This document shows, piece after piece, positions 33,251-46,923 of a stretch of 64,000 bases of DNA. Position 1 is the stretch's first letter; each line of letters opens with the position of its first letter. The translations under genes and the position numbers were made by a program. Under the pieces are notes generated by a model, which saw only the letters and a program-made list of their open reading frames with translations, searched no databases and was not told the origin of the DNA. This DNA is from Sepiola atlantica (lineage: Eukaryota; Mollusca; Cephalopoda; Sepiida; Sepiolidae): NCBI GenBank assembly GCA_963556195.1, contig OY744519.1, positions 39,191,301 to 39,255,300 of the forward strand, read 5' to 3'.

Positions 33251-34825
33251 AATTCCGCACCAGAGCTCAACAACTGCCCTGTATCTTTTAAGAAAAATGT
33301 GTGCTAACAGATAGATATCGAGATAAAGAGAGAGATTTACAACTGCATCTGTGTCGGAAAGAGTATGTAAGGAACAGAAGAGATCAATCCGCCACTAAAT
33401 CTCGTTATCAAGTGCGAATTCTTTCTAGGCAACGTTGATTGCGCTAAGCGGCTCTCCCCTCACCCCGATATGGCAGCACTACGCTATTCTAGACTGAATT
33501 TGACTATTATATAGTTAGAGCATTGGTTCAGAGATCATGTACTTCTTGTAAAGGTAGAAAAGGATACATATGTTTCCAGCCATACTCTTTAGAAACATAT
33601 TTGATATATGCAGTTCACCACCGAAGTTGTCACGCTAAATTACATAAACCGCAAGATTTACGGACGGTGCGTTATTCACGTGACCTACTTGTTGAGAAGG
33701 CCTAGCAATTCATAATAACTTCTCGAAAATAGAAGGCAAAAGAATATGGAGAAGATGTAGAATAAGCTCTTAGGATAGAATAAATAATTGGCATAAAAGA
33801 GTAGGTTTGGGTGTTCACCCACAGCCTTGGCGGTTCAACGAATGCACATTAAACAATAAGAACATCGTTTCGGAAGTAATTTATTATCTTGATAAGTCCC
33901 CGTGTTATGCTAGTCTGGAGTCGACGTTAACTATGGGCATAGACCATGTGGAAGGAGCAAAATACAGAAATATCACATGGCACGGCACGTGGATCCGAAA
34001 AAATAAAGTTTCCTGATAAAGGATATCCAGTATTTCCTACTAACACCAGTGTATGTGCATAATTGCGCTTAGCTACACTCGACTATTTCAGAGAATGTGC
34101 ACAATATGTCAGTTTCACAAATATTTCTACTAGAGTATGCTCTTAACATCTACACGTCGAGACAAGATTAACTATTGAAGATAAGTGCATAAACTTCCAA
34201 GGTAAGTTGTAAGACTAAACAAAGCTCACAATATTACAAGTAAAGCGATGCATTACATTAAATAATGAAATAGTGTTAAGTCTTCGTGTAAAAATAAGCA
34301 GAGGTTGTTATAGTTGATGAGTGCGTTAATTATCAAGTTGTATCGATTTAAAACACCAGTCGACATTTCTAAATGAAATAACGGTAATGGATCAGCTACC
34401 GGATGTAGTTATTTGGTCCGTAGATTAGAATTCAAATAATACTTTGACTGGGCACAGCAGCGCAGGTTGGAAGTATATGAATACATATGAGTAATGCTTT
34501 GTAATCTCCATCAACCAAGAGAAAATGCATGAATGATACAAGGTTCTAACTGCATCAGCATGAATCGCGATCATTCAACAGTTTGCTAGTATCCTAAGAT
34601 ATTGCTGGGGCGCTTTGCCCTAGTGGTCATGATGCTTCGGTCCCGAATATATGTATGAATGAAAACTCATAACCCGATGAAGGTTTTGTTGAATGCAATG
34701 CTGTTGTAAAGGATACAGCTACTGTATGTGCATTTTAGAATTTGTGATGAAAAGGGAGAATTTAATTGAATAATACAAATAAACGACACATGATTAACGA
34801 TAAATATTATAGTAGTGCCTCGTAA

Positions 34826-34830
<5 letters not shown>

Positions 34831-34909
<79 letters not shown>
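34831..34909. repeat. (TA)n microsatellite
   Basis: About 80 bp of TA with one CA interruption, directly upstream of the Penelope-like fossil. Confidence 0.9.
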
Positions 34910-34911
<2 letters not shown>

Positions 34912-34929
34912 CCCCATAAGCAAACTTAA

Positions 34930-36310
34930 TTGACATCTAACTATAAAAACAAGCCAGAAACAACATGAGAGGCGACATACGCTTCCTGAGTCCCTTACCA
35001 CAAACAGTAAACCCCAGGACAAGATTAGTGTCATTTACGTTAGCAGCCTATATAGCAACATACCCTATAACTTATGTAACCCATTACTATCATACTGGAT
35101 TGACAAACATCCACAATTAATACATCCAAGATTTATAAAACAATTTATCATCGAGAGCATAGACATTATTCTTCACAATAACTCTTTGGAATTTAATTAC
35201 GAAAACTACATCTAGACCTATGTACAGCGATGGGAAGTTAAATAGCACCCACATATGCTACGCGTACACTGCCATACATGGAACAGATCTCATACGAAAA
35301 GATAAAACAAATATATGGACTAAATATCAAAGATGGTTTCATAAAATCTAGGAAAATATACCTAGATGATTGTTTAATCATTTGGGAATTTACATAGAGG
35401 GACAGCAATAAATTACACATTATACTACAACACATAAACCCCAAAAATAATTAACCCAGAAAATAGTCACGCAGAACTACCCTTCGTAGATATACTAGTT
35501 AAAATTAAATACACTCATATTATCACAACCATCTACCACAAACTCAAGGGCACCCAACACTATCGTCATTTTAAAAGTCATCACCACAAAAGCTGTCTGA
35601 AAGATATACCATATTCCCTAGCACGCAGAATCAGTCAGTGACAAACACTTCCGGATTGTCCGACTAGAGGAACTACTAGAAACCTTTACGAGAAAAGGAT
35701 ACCCATTCGACACTAAGAACACACAGAAGAAATACAATTAGGATCACTACAAATCCCCGAACATCGAAACGAAGAACATATATGAGCATATGTTTCTGCA
35801 CACAACAAAACACAACATAACTACCGACAGATAGTACAAGAAACCTAACCTTTCTCAACCAAAACAATAAACTAAACCACATACTAAAAACAACGAACAT
35901 AATGAAAAGCAAACGCCAACCAAAAACCTCAAGCACATTTTAAGTTCATCCAAACTCAACATACAAGGTGTCACAAAATGCAACAAAGAAACTTGTGATG
36001 TATGTATGACAGAATAATAGCGAGGACTCATACACATTCAAAAACCCGCCACTAACATTACAAATTTAAAAAAAAATACTTCAACTGACACGTCCAAAAA
36101 TGTTATCTATTTACTAGAGTGAAGTATATGCAATGGATCCTATATAGGCGCCACCAAAACACGTAACAATAAATTTGCCTCACATAGAAACTACATAAAA
36201 CTCCTAAAAAACAGAAAGGTATTCGTTTGACAACATATACACTCATGCAGCAGAGGTAAACTCATGGTAATACCCATCTTTCAAACTAAAGATTATTCAT
36301 CTCCCTTTTA
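34930..36310 (+). pseudogene. Penelope-like element fossil: reverse transcriptase and GIY-YIG endonuclease
   Basis: Successive blocks on the plus strand: SLYSNIPY (35045-35068) followed by YWIDKHPQLIHPRFIKQFI; the RT catalytic box YLDD then CLIIWE (35359 onward); LPFVDILVKIK and TIYHKLKGTQHYRHFKSHHH; IPYSLARRI (about 35610); a Cys cluster CNKETCDVC (about 35978); and the GIY-YIG part with NVIYLLE and NGSYIGATKTRNNKF (YIG at 36141-36149). This order is diagnostic of Penelope-like elements. Numerous stops and shifts make it inactive. The plus strand is strikingly rich in A and C and poor in G. Confidence 0.82.
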
Positions 36311-36535
36311 CACAATAAAAACACAAATATATTTGAATTAACCATAACATAACTCAACTCACACAACATACAGATCGTACGCATCTGCATGTATATAACA
36401 ACGAATAGGAGTGCGTGTATAGACAATAACCTATATGCGCACGTACACGTGTACATGTACGCATCCACTCACATAGTACGAATACATTTCACTCGTGTGT
36501 GTGTGTACATACGTGGATATAAAATGTGCGTGTGT

Positions 36536-36642
36536 GTGTATCTATCGATGTATCTATCTATCTATTTATCTATCATTATATCTACTTATCTATTTATCTA
36601 TTTACGTATCTATCGATCTATCTATCTATCTATCTATCTAAG
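36536..36642. repeat. (TATC)n microsatellite
   Basis: Interrupted TATC/TATT units of about 100 bp ending at the SINE-like repeat. Confidence 0.9.
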
Positions 36643-36649
36643 AGAATCG

Positions 36650-36845
36650 CCATTTCCCACCAGCTGTAGAGGCAGAGCTTATTGGGTAAAAGCAATTCGA
36701 ACTACCGGCATTTTACAATGTGTACATTGGGATTCTATTTGGATTCAGCTGGAGTCGCATGATAGCAGTAGAAGCATCGACTGTCAGCTAGACGGTTGAG
36801 TTTAAATCACGGCTTGTGATGCTATCTGGTCTAGCCACACTGAAT
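36650..36845 (+). repeat. tRNA-like SINE, copy 1
   Basis: Colinear with 61925-62110. Shared blocks: AGCTNATTG.GTAAAA.NAATTCGA, CGGCAT.TTACA.TGT, ATTCAGC..G.GTCG..TGATA and AGAAGC..CGACTGTCAGCT.GACGGTTGAGTTT.AATC. The latter resembles the anticodon-to-T-arm half of a tRNA, with an anticodon loop containing GTC and a degenerate B-box. Confidence 0.65.
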
Positions 36846-36958
36846 CCTTTTAACATGGTGTGAAGTTTGTTATATCAGAATTTATGGATCAGAATCGTCA
36901 GTAACAACTATTTGTATTTTTTAAAAATTTGCGACAAATTCGAAACATATCAAATTAT

Positions 36959-36966
<8 letters not shown>

Positions 36967-37049
<83 letters not shown>
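36967..37049. repeat. (TA)n microsatellite
   Basis: About 80 bp of uninterrupted TA. Confidence 0.92.
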
Positions 37050-37054
<5 letters not shown>

Positions 37055-38799
37055 AATATGAATATACATTTAAATAATTCTAGGAGTAATTCTATAACAC
37101 ATTAGCAGAAATAACTTAGCAAGTGGCCCTATTTAAGCAGCGTAGCACATGAAAAGCCTATGAAATTGCATTCATGATAATTTCGAATGAAGTCGAACTA
37201 TCTCATTGGTGTAACCACTGGAAATGCTGTAATCTATTTTTAAATATTTTAATTTTAATACTATCAACATTACCTAAAAATACCAGTTCACTTTGACAAT
37301 ATACACAATTCTATACATTCCATGGTTCTCCATGGACAAATAAACACAAAGATGTATACGATTCCATATCTGTGTATAGATTTCGTGGTTTGTTCATGTG
37401 TACCTGTTTTCATGTCTATATATTAATCAAAAATATCTACTCATACGTAATTAATGCATTTTTACTTTTATTTCACCACTTATCAAGGTCCAAAGACACT
37501 CAAGCATGCGAATATTTTGCAAGGATTTAAAATAATGAAGAGAATGAACTAAGTTTGATTACTTATTGGGTCGGTTCATGAAAATAATTTATTGAGGTTA
37601 AATGTGGAGATTCCATGTTGTAGTAAACAGCAAAGCATCATATTTCGATGTTACGATTATAAATTAACCAATTACTGAGGTCATGAGTACTGGTGACCGT
37701 CTTTGAATTGTTTTTAATTCATGAAGGACAATTTTATTAAGAAATGTCATGATGTTAATCCCTTACAAAGAAATATATATTCAGACAGTATTTAAGTGTG
37801 AAAACGTACTCATGGCCGATACACACTTCTCTAGCTACGATGGTATGGCGTAGATTCCTTACGTTATACTACCATCCAATGGCTACGCACTCGCACTTCC
37901 TAATACAAACATTTGCTAATGGCATAACCTACAAGGTAATATGTACAAAAACTACTGACTTATAAATTGCCCTCAATGATAGCGTAGTTTTTAATCCACC
38001 GACAAGTTGATTTTGCGGTTTTATTGGGTGTTATTATATGTCAACAATTATTGGGTGATCATATGTTGCGTATATGATTATTTTATGAATTGTTTTTGTC
38101 GGCATACATTTTGTAAATAAAGACTCTATAAACGATAGTGGCTGATATAGACAAGTAAGGTGCTTTTTTAGTATTTAACGAAATACATTGTATTTCATGT
38201 TATACACTAACATGAATAAGTATGATAATGAATATACTCTATGGTAGAACCTCAAACTGCTCCCGTCTGAATTTCATTTTATAATATGCGTTATTCTCGG
38301 AAACGTTAAACATATTTGATGCGTTAAATCAAACGCTTTATTAGCATGAAATATGTCCGGGCTGCGTGATTGAGTCAACTGGTTTCAAATTATGTGATAG
38401 TTTAGGCCGTCTTCAACATTCAACATTGATTGGAACTACGTTGGTCAGACATGCATTAATGCTGTTACGAAAGTAATGATTACAATTTCCCCAGCTATAA
38501 TCAAAATAGCAACTTGTTTTCAATTAATCGTAAACAGAGAAGATACACTAAACATGTATGGTGGAAGCGTCACTTTTCTACTGGATACGCTCAAAGAGTA
38601 TGATATCTGATATGCCGAGTTAAAACCCTATCGCATCTATTATGGTGATGTGTGCGCTAATAAAACTTATGAAAGAATGGGAATAACCTTTCGACTCAAC
38701 ACTAAAAGAAGGCGAGTGATATATAATAGCTAATATATTCGAAGCATCTATCACACAGGGTTGTATCGACCTAAATATTGTCCGAGTTGTCTTATTGTA
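37050..38799. other. AT-rich region, no recognised features
   Basis: No open frame, repeat or RNA motif that I could support. Confidence 0.55.
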
Positions 38800-39480
38800 A
38801 CGAAGTGTTTATAACACATTCCAATAATTTAAAAGCTCCGATCCCCACTTTGCCCTACTTGAAATGTACGTGTCTCTTCATGAGGAAGTTCATTGCTTTA
38901 GTAAGCTCCTAGGACTGACCTTCTTTTAAGACTTGAAATGGAAGACTCACATCAAATATATCGCTAAGACCGCTGGAAAAATGGCTGAATAATTTTCAAA
39001 CGGTATCTCACGCCCGACGCCACAATCTACCTGTACAAGGGGCAAATACGTCTTATGGTGTGTGCCGATCAGAGCATGCTGTCCTGCTTTGACAGAGTCG
39101 AAACCCAACTTTGCAATCTAGTGGGGGGATGTCGTCTTCTCTTCCGTAGAGTCACTCTTTCACAGAAGAGATCTTACTAGTCTTTCTTGGCTCTACCGTT
39201 ATTTTCTATGGTAAATGATCGACTGAGCTCAGATGTGTTGCCCCTCTTGTACGAAATTCACAATAAGAACCCGCTTAGTTTCTACCAATGCCAATTATTT
39301 CACTTTCTACCTATGCGTGTCCAACACGAAACACAACTTCCATGGGCAGAGTTTATTTCCTAGAACATCCCGTCTGTGGAACACAGACTCGCGAGTCTGC
39401 TTCCCTGACGACTACAATATGATCGTCTTCAAGTCTAATGGACACAAGTTCTTTTTGAACCGTCCCCGTAAATAATCAAT
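38800..39480 (+). pseudogene. Jockey-like LINE, C-terminal RT fragment
   Basis: From about 38910, DLKWKTHIKYIAKTAGKMAE matches the conserved D-x-W-x-x-H/Y-I region after the RT palm. Later frames give LTPDATIYLYKGQIR, FHRRDLTSLSWLYRYF and finally FTIRTRLVSTN, FFPRTSRLWN-like FPRTSRLWNTD and CFPDDYNMIVFKSNGHKFFLN, ending at 39475. This is the same protein tail family as the elements at 42310-44690 and 63735-64000. 5'-truncated and with many stops. Confidence 0.75.
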
Positions 39481-41071
39481 TGCTACCAAGCTATAACCAT
39501 CGTGACGGTTAACGCGATGTTGTCTTATTATCCACCAGTCAAATGTTTTATCCCCTATCTTCGATTCTAACTCTTTAACCCTTGTCCTCGGGTCAGCCTC
39601 TTTAAACCTTATCCTTGAGTTAAACTTGTTTACCCTTATCGTCGAGTGGCTTTTAGACTTACTTTGATAAACGGTGACATTTAATGTAACAAAAATAAGC
39701 GTGATACACCTAATCGATAGCAACGGCGAGTATATAATCTCTTTCAAATTTCATCGGATCTATTAGGGTAATGTCGGAGCTAATGCTGTTGGGAAATATA
39801 TAAACTGTCAATTATCAGGTAGCAATAGACATACTACTAACTTATATTCAATTAACTGCAAAAATATTTCGTTTTCAATGGATAGTTTGGTGTATCATTA
39901 AACACTCTTAAAATGTTGGATATGTCGTAAAAAAGAAAAAGAAAAAAACAAACAAAGCCTTTTTTGCAAAAAGACAAAACGCACACAGAGAAAATAATGA
40001 TTTTAAAGATTTTGAGAAACAATAATTTCTAATATATTATATTGAAATATGCAGCGATAAAAGAATGTTAATGTTCATATACAAATAATCTATAAGAGTT
40101 GTATTATTATTTAAATTAAAACTGTCGCTGTCTTTGAAATCAGTTATGCCTAAATTAGGCATTAGGCAGCCTAATGCTAAACCGATTGGAGTGATTGATG
40201 TAATTGACACCTCATACCGTTGGGAAAGCTATGCACTAAGAATTTCTCTCCAGCTATACTTATGTTAGAAAATCGCGTCTAATTAACATCATAGAATGAA
40301 TCGTTTACAATATAAGCGATGTTTCTTTCTTTAAATTACAAAATAAATATCTCGGTAAATATGATAAAAGCAATAATTATGTACGATATTTTCAATTTGA
40401 CTGCGTTATCTTCGCAACTTCAAAGAAATACTTTTGAACGGGATAATTTATTCTTCATTTTATTTTAAGCGTATCACATTAACTTGCACGTACGGCTTTT
40501 AAATTATGCGATCACTTGTAAAACAGGAAACCAAAGCTAACTTATATATCTGTAACTAGAAGAATACGTCGCCAACGCGGTATAATTAAGTCCCTTGACA
40601 TAACATGTTAGTATTATTTTATGTACCCCTATAAAGATTAAAATCAAGATTCAAATAAGTTTGATTCTAGAAAATGTCTACAATTCAAGGTTTATTTTAT
40701 TTTTATAAGACATTGAAATTGAATATCTTTTGTTACTAAAAATCGAATGACTTCGGATCAAATTTAACGCAAATCTAATTTTTTTAAATTTTAAAATGAG
40801 ATGGTTGACCCAATATTATTCTTCCAAAAACACTTTAAATGACTCTAAAACACCTGAAATGTTGAGAAATATGCATCACTGCATGTCCAATAGGTCTCGC
40901 TATAATTTCAGAAGAATCAGCAGTTTCCGAATTATCACAACAGGCTTTCATTCCTGTGTTCCTTCTTTTTCATATAAAAAGATTTAATTAAATATATCTC
41001 ATATTACCATCGCTTAGGCCCGTGAGCTGCGTTTCATGAAGGTCAGTTAATTTATTTAGAGTGAATACTGT

Positions 41072-41139
<68 letters not shown>

Positions 41140-42309
41140 ATACTTAAGTGTATATAGACAGAGCGTGTTAGTATTCTCATTCTCATTAGATGTGTGTACA
41201 GTATTTTGGTGTTCTATTGAAAACAACACTCAAATTGCTTAACTTATCTTTTTTTCATTTTCACCTGATGGTGATTGCCTTATTAGCGCAGGTGAATTTT
41301 GTGTTTCATACTCTAAGAATATCCAAAAATAAAGTCCAGTACTAAATCGCAACAATCCAAGTAGGCTCGGCATTATATTATTTGTCGCATTCTAACAATT
41401 TATTTTCAGAATTCGTAAGTGAAATGAGAAGCCGTGGTGGATGGGATATTTCAAGAGGCAGACACCGAGATAGAAGAGCGGAATGCTTCTGAAGCTTTAA
41501 ATGAAGGTAATTGGTTTCCACTTTGCGTCTTAATGTTCAAATACAATGGCGACTGGGCATTATTAGATGCTGACTATGTGGGATTTCAGGAGAATGAAGT
41601 CAGTAAGGTGATTAACGTTATACGTTGCAACATTCTCAAGTGCGAACAGATAAAGTACGTAGGAAGTATTTATATTTGTGGAAATAATAGTGTATATATA
41701 TTTTTTTATTTTCACGAGTATAAATAAATAACGTGAGTGTATTTTATCTTCATGGCTGGAGGTCAACAGAAAATTAGGCTGGGTGTTCTCGACTGAGAAC
41801 CATATGAAAGTTAACTGTGACCTGATCTGTCCAACTCTTTTTGGAATGCTTCGATTTTATGACCACGGTTACACAACAAAAAAAAAACAGTATAAAAGTC
41901 GTTTAAAGCCCTACTTAAAATAAGTCCGGGTCACTTCCTGAGGAGCGACTACATAAAAACAGTAGAAACTGTCTTTTTCATGAAACTCTGGATTGTTCTT
42001 ATGTCATTATCAGCGATGAAAAATGACCGACGTATAAACATTTTTGTTATGTAAAAGTAGATCGGATATATTTCTGATTAAAGAATAGATGACAGTATAC
42101 AGTCAGTAGTATTTCCTGACTCACCATGGAGTGCTGTTATATTATTACCATAGCAACAGAAAAGTAAAAAAACAATAATGAACACGTCTAAAATGATTTG
42201 TAAAGTAGACTGGATATCTTTCCAACTAGGAAAAAGACGAAAGTATTATTTATCATAGTTCACCTCAAACAAAGCAGGCCGCCACTGTATACGTCATATG
42301 CTACGACGA
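39481..42309. other. AT-rich region, no recognised genes
   Basis: (TA)n at 41078-41136 is flanked by CA on the left and TG on the right. A 97-codon frame at 41434-41727 follows an acceptor-like TTATTTTCAG but has no homology that I recognise. Confidence 0.5.
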
Positions 42310-44690
42310 ATTAGGTTGTAGGTTTTGGGGGTCATCCACGGTTGGGAGCTGTGCAGAGAGATGTATGTTTGCATTAGTTTTTAAGTTTTGCATGTTGGTA
42401 CATTCGGGAAACAGGGAGCAGGGCGGGAGTTCTAGAGGCCGAAAATAAGAGGAAAGAACCTATTGCAGTAGAAGCTCTCCGGAATCTTGGAGCATCCACA
42501 GTTAATGCATGGGGCTTAGCTGATTATCGTGTTGGTCTAGTGTATTTACGTAGAGGGGGGCACCGGAGCAGCAAGTTCCTCAGATCACAATCCATTGAGT
42601 TATTTCTAAAACAGACACAAGGATGCAACATTGTGGCGATGGGACAGGGTCTAGAGCTTTGTGGATAGTGAGGGACCTATTAAGTTGGCGACTCTTTTAT
42701 GGACATTGTCTCAGAAAAATAGAATAGTGGATGGTGCACCAGCCCAGATGTGGCAATAATGCACCATGCATGGGTAGATGCTGGCTTTGTTAAGATATAG
42801 GGCAATGTTAGGTGTGACTAGCACTGTAGAGAGAGTCTCCATTATTTGCAGCATCTTTGGCGATGTCTTTAATGTTTATTTCCAGTTCATGTTACCTATG
42901 AATATTAGGCCAGTAAGTTTGAACGTTGGACTCTCAGGTAGGCTGTCATTTGCCATGGCAATGGGTGGTACGAGAGGGTTCGTGTAGTTATTGAAGGAAT
43001 GGAGCTTTGTCTTTGCGGTATTAAATGATCCGATCCATTTATGGCACCATTCCACTACAGAGTGAAGGTCATTTTCTAAGGATTCTACCATTGCCTCCGA
43101 TATGTACGCGTCCGTTTTGCCCACATGACGAAGTAGAACTCGCTGTCGTCAGCAAATATCGCCATCTCAAAAATAATTTTATCAGGGAGGTCGTTCATGA
43201 AAATCTGTAACAGTAGACGTCTAAGGATTGATCCCTGGGCTACACTAGCATGAACCGTCATCGAAGACAACATGAATGTATCCTTTGGTTGGGAAGGATC
43301 TAATTATATTTAATATTCGTCCAGTAATCACATACAGAAATAATTTTTTGTGAGAAGACGTTTATTCTAGACCTTGTCAAAAGCTGTGTGTATATCAAGC
43401 GCTACCGCCGTAGCTTCACCTGCCTTGTTAAGATATCTGCACTAGATCGTGCTTGCCTAATTGTATACTGACGGTCAGAAAGAAGTTTAGCATAAAACCG
43501 GACTATCGCTAGATTTATTAAGGATTCTAAGATTTTAGAAAAGATCGGGAGTATATTGATGGGGCGATACTTCTAGGGATCAGTTCTATTACCAGAATTC
43601 ATGAGGACTGGTACAACAGAGTGAATTTACCAGTTTTCAGGGAAGCAAGATTCAGCGAGCCATTTGTAGTAGAGTTTGGAGAGGACAGGCACCAGTTCAG
43701 CAGATCATTTCTTTATCAATATTATTGGAATAAGGTAACGTCCACACGCTTTGGAATTGTCAAGGTTTTTTATGATGTCTCTTACCTGACATGGGCTAAG
43801 GTATACAATGGGAAATAAGAAAAGGTGGTTGTTTGCTGAGTGCAAATTGGAGTTTAAAGGGAAACGCTAGGCAAGTAGACCAGCCTTATCAGTTGCCGTG
43901 CAAATTAAATCATTGTGGTTTGATAGCGGGACGATTGTTGTAGTGTCATTTGTTCAACACACTATTGTAGACTTTCCAGAAATCGCGAGTTCTTTCTTTC
44001 TGTGACTGAATGCCGTTTTTCGTTATCTCTGTATACAATATATTTGTTTAAGCAATCACTACTTGAAAATTAATTCTTGACTCAATAAATGTATTTGTAT
44101 TCACATTTGCCTTATAGAATGTCTGCTGCCTCAGTGCAAAGCAACTGCACATTCCAGGATGAACCATTGAGGAGAGTGGGATGTATTGAAGAATTTTCGC
44201 AAGGGGATATATGATTCAATGCCTGCCTTGACCAATTCGGTTAACTTATTTCCACATTGATCAGCAGGGAGTGAGCAGGTTTCATTCGATGAGGCTTCTC
44301 TGATGTGATATCTCATAGAATGAAAATCAGCCTGCTCGTAGCATCTCGTCGTTTTTAGAAGCGTCGAAACAGCTTCGGAACGAGTTTTTAGGATGATATC
44401 AATTATTATTGCAAGGAGATCGGCGTTCCCTAGCAGGTTATTGACATTCGTCACACAAGCCCCGGGCAGTGGGGTTAATAATAGATCGAGAAGTCAGGAT
44501 TGCTTGTCCACACGATCAGGGAGGCGAGTCGCTAAAGGGACAGTTTATGTGAAGGAGGGAGCTGCGTAATTACAGCTTAAGAATATCAGCCAGTCAGGGT
44601 AGGGTCAATTAAAATCCCCAAATACATGTATTTGGGCATTCAAGTCAAGTGAGAATGCTGTATCTATGCTATCATATTCAGAGTAGTGTG
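42310..44690 (-). mobile_element. Jockey-like LINE, decayed
   Basis: On the minus strand: endonuclease end with HVFGDFN (about 44615), linker with ADFHSMRYHI and SYIPLRKFFNTSHSPQWF (44330-44150), RT with VAQGSILRRLLLQIFMNDL and FADDSEFYF (43250-43120), LENDLHSVVEWCHKW and SFNTAKTKL (43085-43010), MANDSLPESPTFKL (about 42960), then CMVHYCHIWAGAP (about 42745) and a 3' tail ending near 42310. The N-terminal part is missing. Its left 5' boundary meets LINE C head to head at about 44690-44700. Confidence 0.8.
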
Positions 44691-44694
44691 ATAA

Positions 44695-45430
44695 AGGAAA
44701 ATTCTCATCCATCGGCTCCCCAGGTTGCGGATAGGGGAACGGCCTTTAAATATAAAGGTTAGCTGTGAATATCCAATAAGCAGTGCCGGACAAAATCGCG
44801 GGTTGCCCTTTGGCAAGGCATAGTACCCGGGAGCCACCCTTCCAGGGATACGGTGAAGTACTGGAGCCCAACAGGCCAACAGAAAATCCCTCAACGGCGG
44901 AGTAGTCTATATGTCAGGCTGCGATGGCGGATGAAGGGTTGCAACCAGGCAGGGGGTTAAGTCGTCTCGGTCTGCGTGCCACTGAACATAAACCTGCCTG
45001 GCCAAGATGATGGGTCTGTTGTTTGTGCACCAACTTATCCATGTTAAACAAATCCACGCACAGGCGTCTCCAGAGACACCAGTAGTCGGATAAGAGTTCA
45101 AGGAGAAAATGGAAGAAAGTCTGGCGGCGATCGGAAGAACGCCGTGGGGACAGGATTGTAATATCTGGAAGTCTTTAGTGTTCAACCGGCCCGTCCAGCG
45201 GCAGATGTTTAGTTCAGTCGCTTCACTCGTGGATCCGGAGCAAGAGAGTGATTCGGCAGTGGCATCTGTGACTGAGCAGCCCTTTCTAGGATCAACTCTG
45301 CTCACCCTAAATAGGGAGGGGGCTAGAAAAGGTGCCCTAAAATAGTTTGCTTCATATTTAACCTGCCTGGAAAACCGCTTTCAGGGGGTTTCACCTTAAT
45401 TGCGGTCGAAACAATGAATTAACATGAAAA
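44695..45430 (+). other. LINE C 5' untranslated region
   Basis: Balanced composition compared with AT-rich flanks. A 78-codon frame at 45109-45345 has no recognisable motif; it could be a short upstream frame. No ORF1 is identified. Confidence 0.45.
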
Positions 45431-45912
45431 ATGGCATCATGGAATGTCCGTACCCTACTAGACTTAAACCTTTCAAAAGCCGAAAGAAGAACAGCTCTTG
45501 TTGCACGAGAGCTTCAGAGACTCAACATCGATATTGCAGCGCTTTCATGAACCCTTCTGTCAAGTGAAAGGCATCTGCGTGAAGAAGGTGGTGGCTACAC
45601 AATTTTCTAGAAGGGCTCCGAACCTGACCAGCCGCGACTACACGGGGTCGCTTTCGCTATAAAGAACACTTTGATGCTGAGACTCAATGAATTACCTGTC
45701 GGCATAAATGAACGCCTTATGACCCTTAGAGTACACACAGGGGAAAGTTCCTATGCCACAGTAATAAGCGCATATGCTCCCAACCTTGGTGCCGATGAAC
45801 AAACAAAGGAGACATTCTACCAAGACCTTGACATACTACTTTCTGCCATCCCGACTGAAGATAAAACCTTTCTTCTTGGTGATTTTAATGCGAGAGTTGG
45901 TAGTGATTCTTA
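45431..45912 (+). pseudogene. LINE C endonuclease domain, truncated
   Basis: ATG at 45431 begins MASWNVRTLLDLN. Then LNIDIAAL is followed by a TGA at 45547 where the catalytic Glu region would come. After another stop near 45608 the frame 45671-45912 is open, with MTLRVHTGE, VISAYAPNLGADEQ and LGDFNARVGSDS, the usual late boxes of the apurinic endonuclease. The C-terminal third of the domain is missing because of the deletion near 45913-45975. Confidence 0.82.
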
Positions 45913-45962
45913 AATCTGGAGGGGAACCATTGGTAAAGAGGGCGTGGGTAAAATAAACCCGA

Positions 45963-46792
45963 ATGGAACCCTTCTACTTTCAAAGGGTGCTGAATACAAT
46001 CTATAAATATGGTGGACAATTCCTGCATTCACAACTGCATCAACTTATTGTCAAAATATGGGTACAGGAGGGAATACCAACTGACTTAAGGAATGGCCTA
46101 ATTACAACAATCTTCAAGAAGAAAGGTGAAAAAACTGACTGTGGAAATTATAGAGGTATCACACTACTATCAATAGCTGGAAAAATACTGGCTCATATCT
46201 TAACCAATAGACTAACACCTCTTGCTGAGTCTGTCTTCCCGAGTCACAATGTGGGTTTCGACCGGCTAGTGGCACTAGTGACATGATATCTAGTCTGAGG
46301 CAGCTTCAGGAGAAATGCCGAGAGAAACAACAACCTCTATATATGGCTTTCATCGATTTAACAAAAGCCTTCGATAGTGTAAGCCGTGAGCTTCTCTGGA
46401 AAATTCTATCAAGAGCTGGTTGTCCAGAAAAGTTCATCAGAATGATGAAACTTCTTAACGCTGATGTATCTGCAACGGTAATCGCAAATGGCTGCTCTAC
46501 GGATCCATTCAAAGTAAGATCTGGGGTCAAACAGGGATGTGTAGCTGCAGCAACTTTGTTCTCAATCTTTATTGCAGCTATACTGCACCTGTTGGATGGT
46601 CAACTTCCATCTGGTATATGCATAAACTACACAATGGATGGTGGAGTTTACAACATAAGACGTCTGAGGGCCAGAACTAAAACAAATGTTGATTCTCTAA
46701 TTGAATTTCAATATGCAGATGATAATGCAGTGTGTGCCCTGATTGAAGAGGACCTACAAGCCACGATTAATGCCTTTGCCAATGCATACTAA
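45963..46792 (+). pseudogene. LINE C reverse transcriptase
   Basis: Frame 45963-46286: IYKYGGQFL, IFKKKGEKTDCGNYRGITLLS, ILTNRL. A one-base shift near 46275 then leads to 46283-46792: MISSLRQLQEKCREK, FIDLTKAFDSVSRELLW (catalytic Asp), SGVKQGCVAAATLFSIF and the catalytic box YADDNAV. A stop after ANAY ends the frame. Conserved palm residues are intact despite the shifts. Confidence 0.86.
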
Positions 46793-46923
46793 AAATTAGG
46801 ATTAAACATCAACATTAAAAAACTGAGGTGGTATTCCAGCCCTCACCGCAAGATAACTGCAGACACCCTCCTAATATCCAGCTGGGCGGAGAATCGCAGC
46901 AAAGCGTAGATCACTTAGCATAG

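Larger units (their letters stand above)
31676..34830. other. AT-rich region with small repeats, no recognised genes
   Basis: Contains (TA)n at 32137-32213, a ~90-bp repeat shared with 57655-57745, the 16-bp tandem repeat at 32557-32620 and a possible tRNA-like element at 33060-33250. Small open frames at 33523-33705 and 33807-34016 show no family resemblance. Confidence 0.5.

Noticed and set aside
41400..41730. Possible exon: acceptor-like TTATTTTCAG followed by a 97-codon frame and a GTAATT donor-like site
   Set aside because: The frame that would cross the acceptor meets a stop soon after, no homology is recognised, and no neighbouring exon fits.
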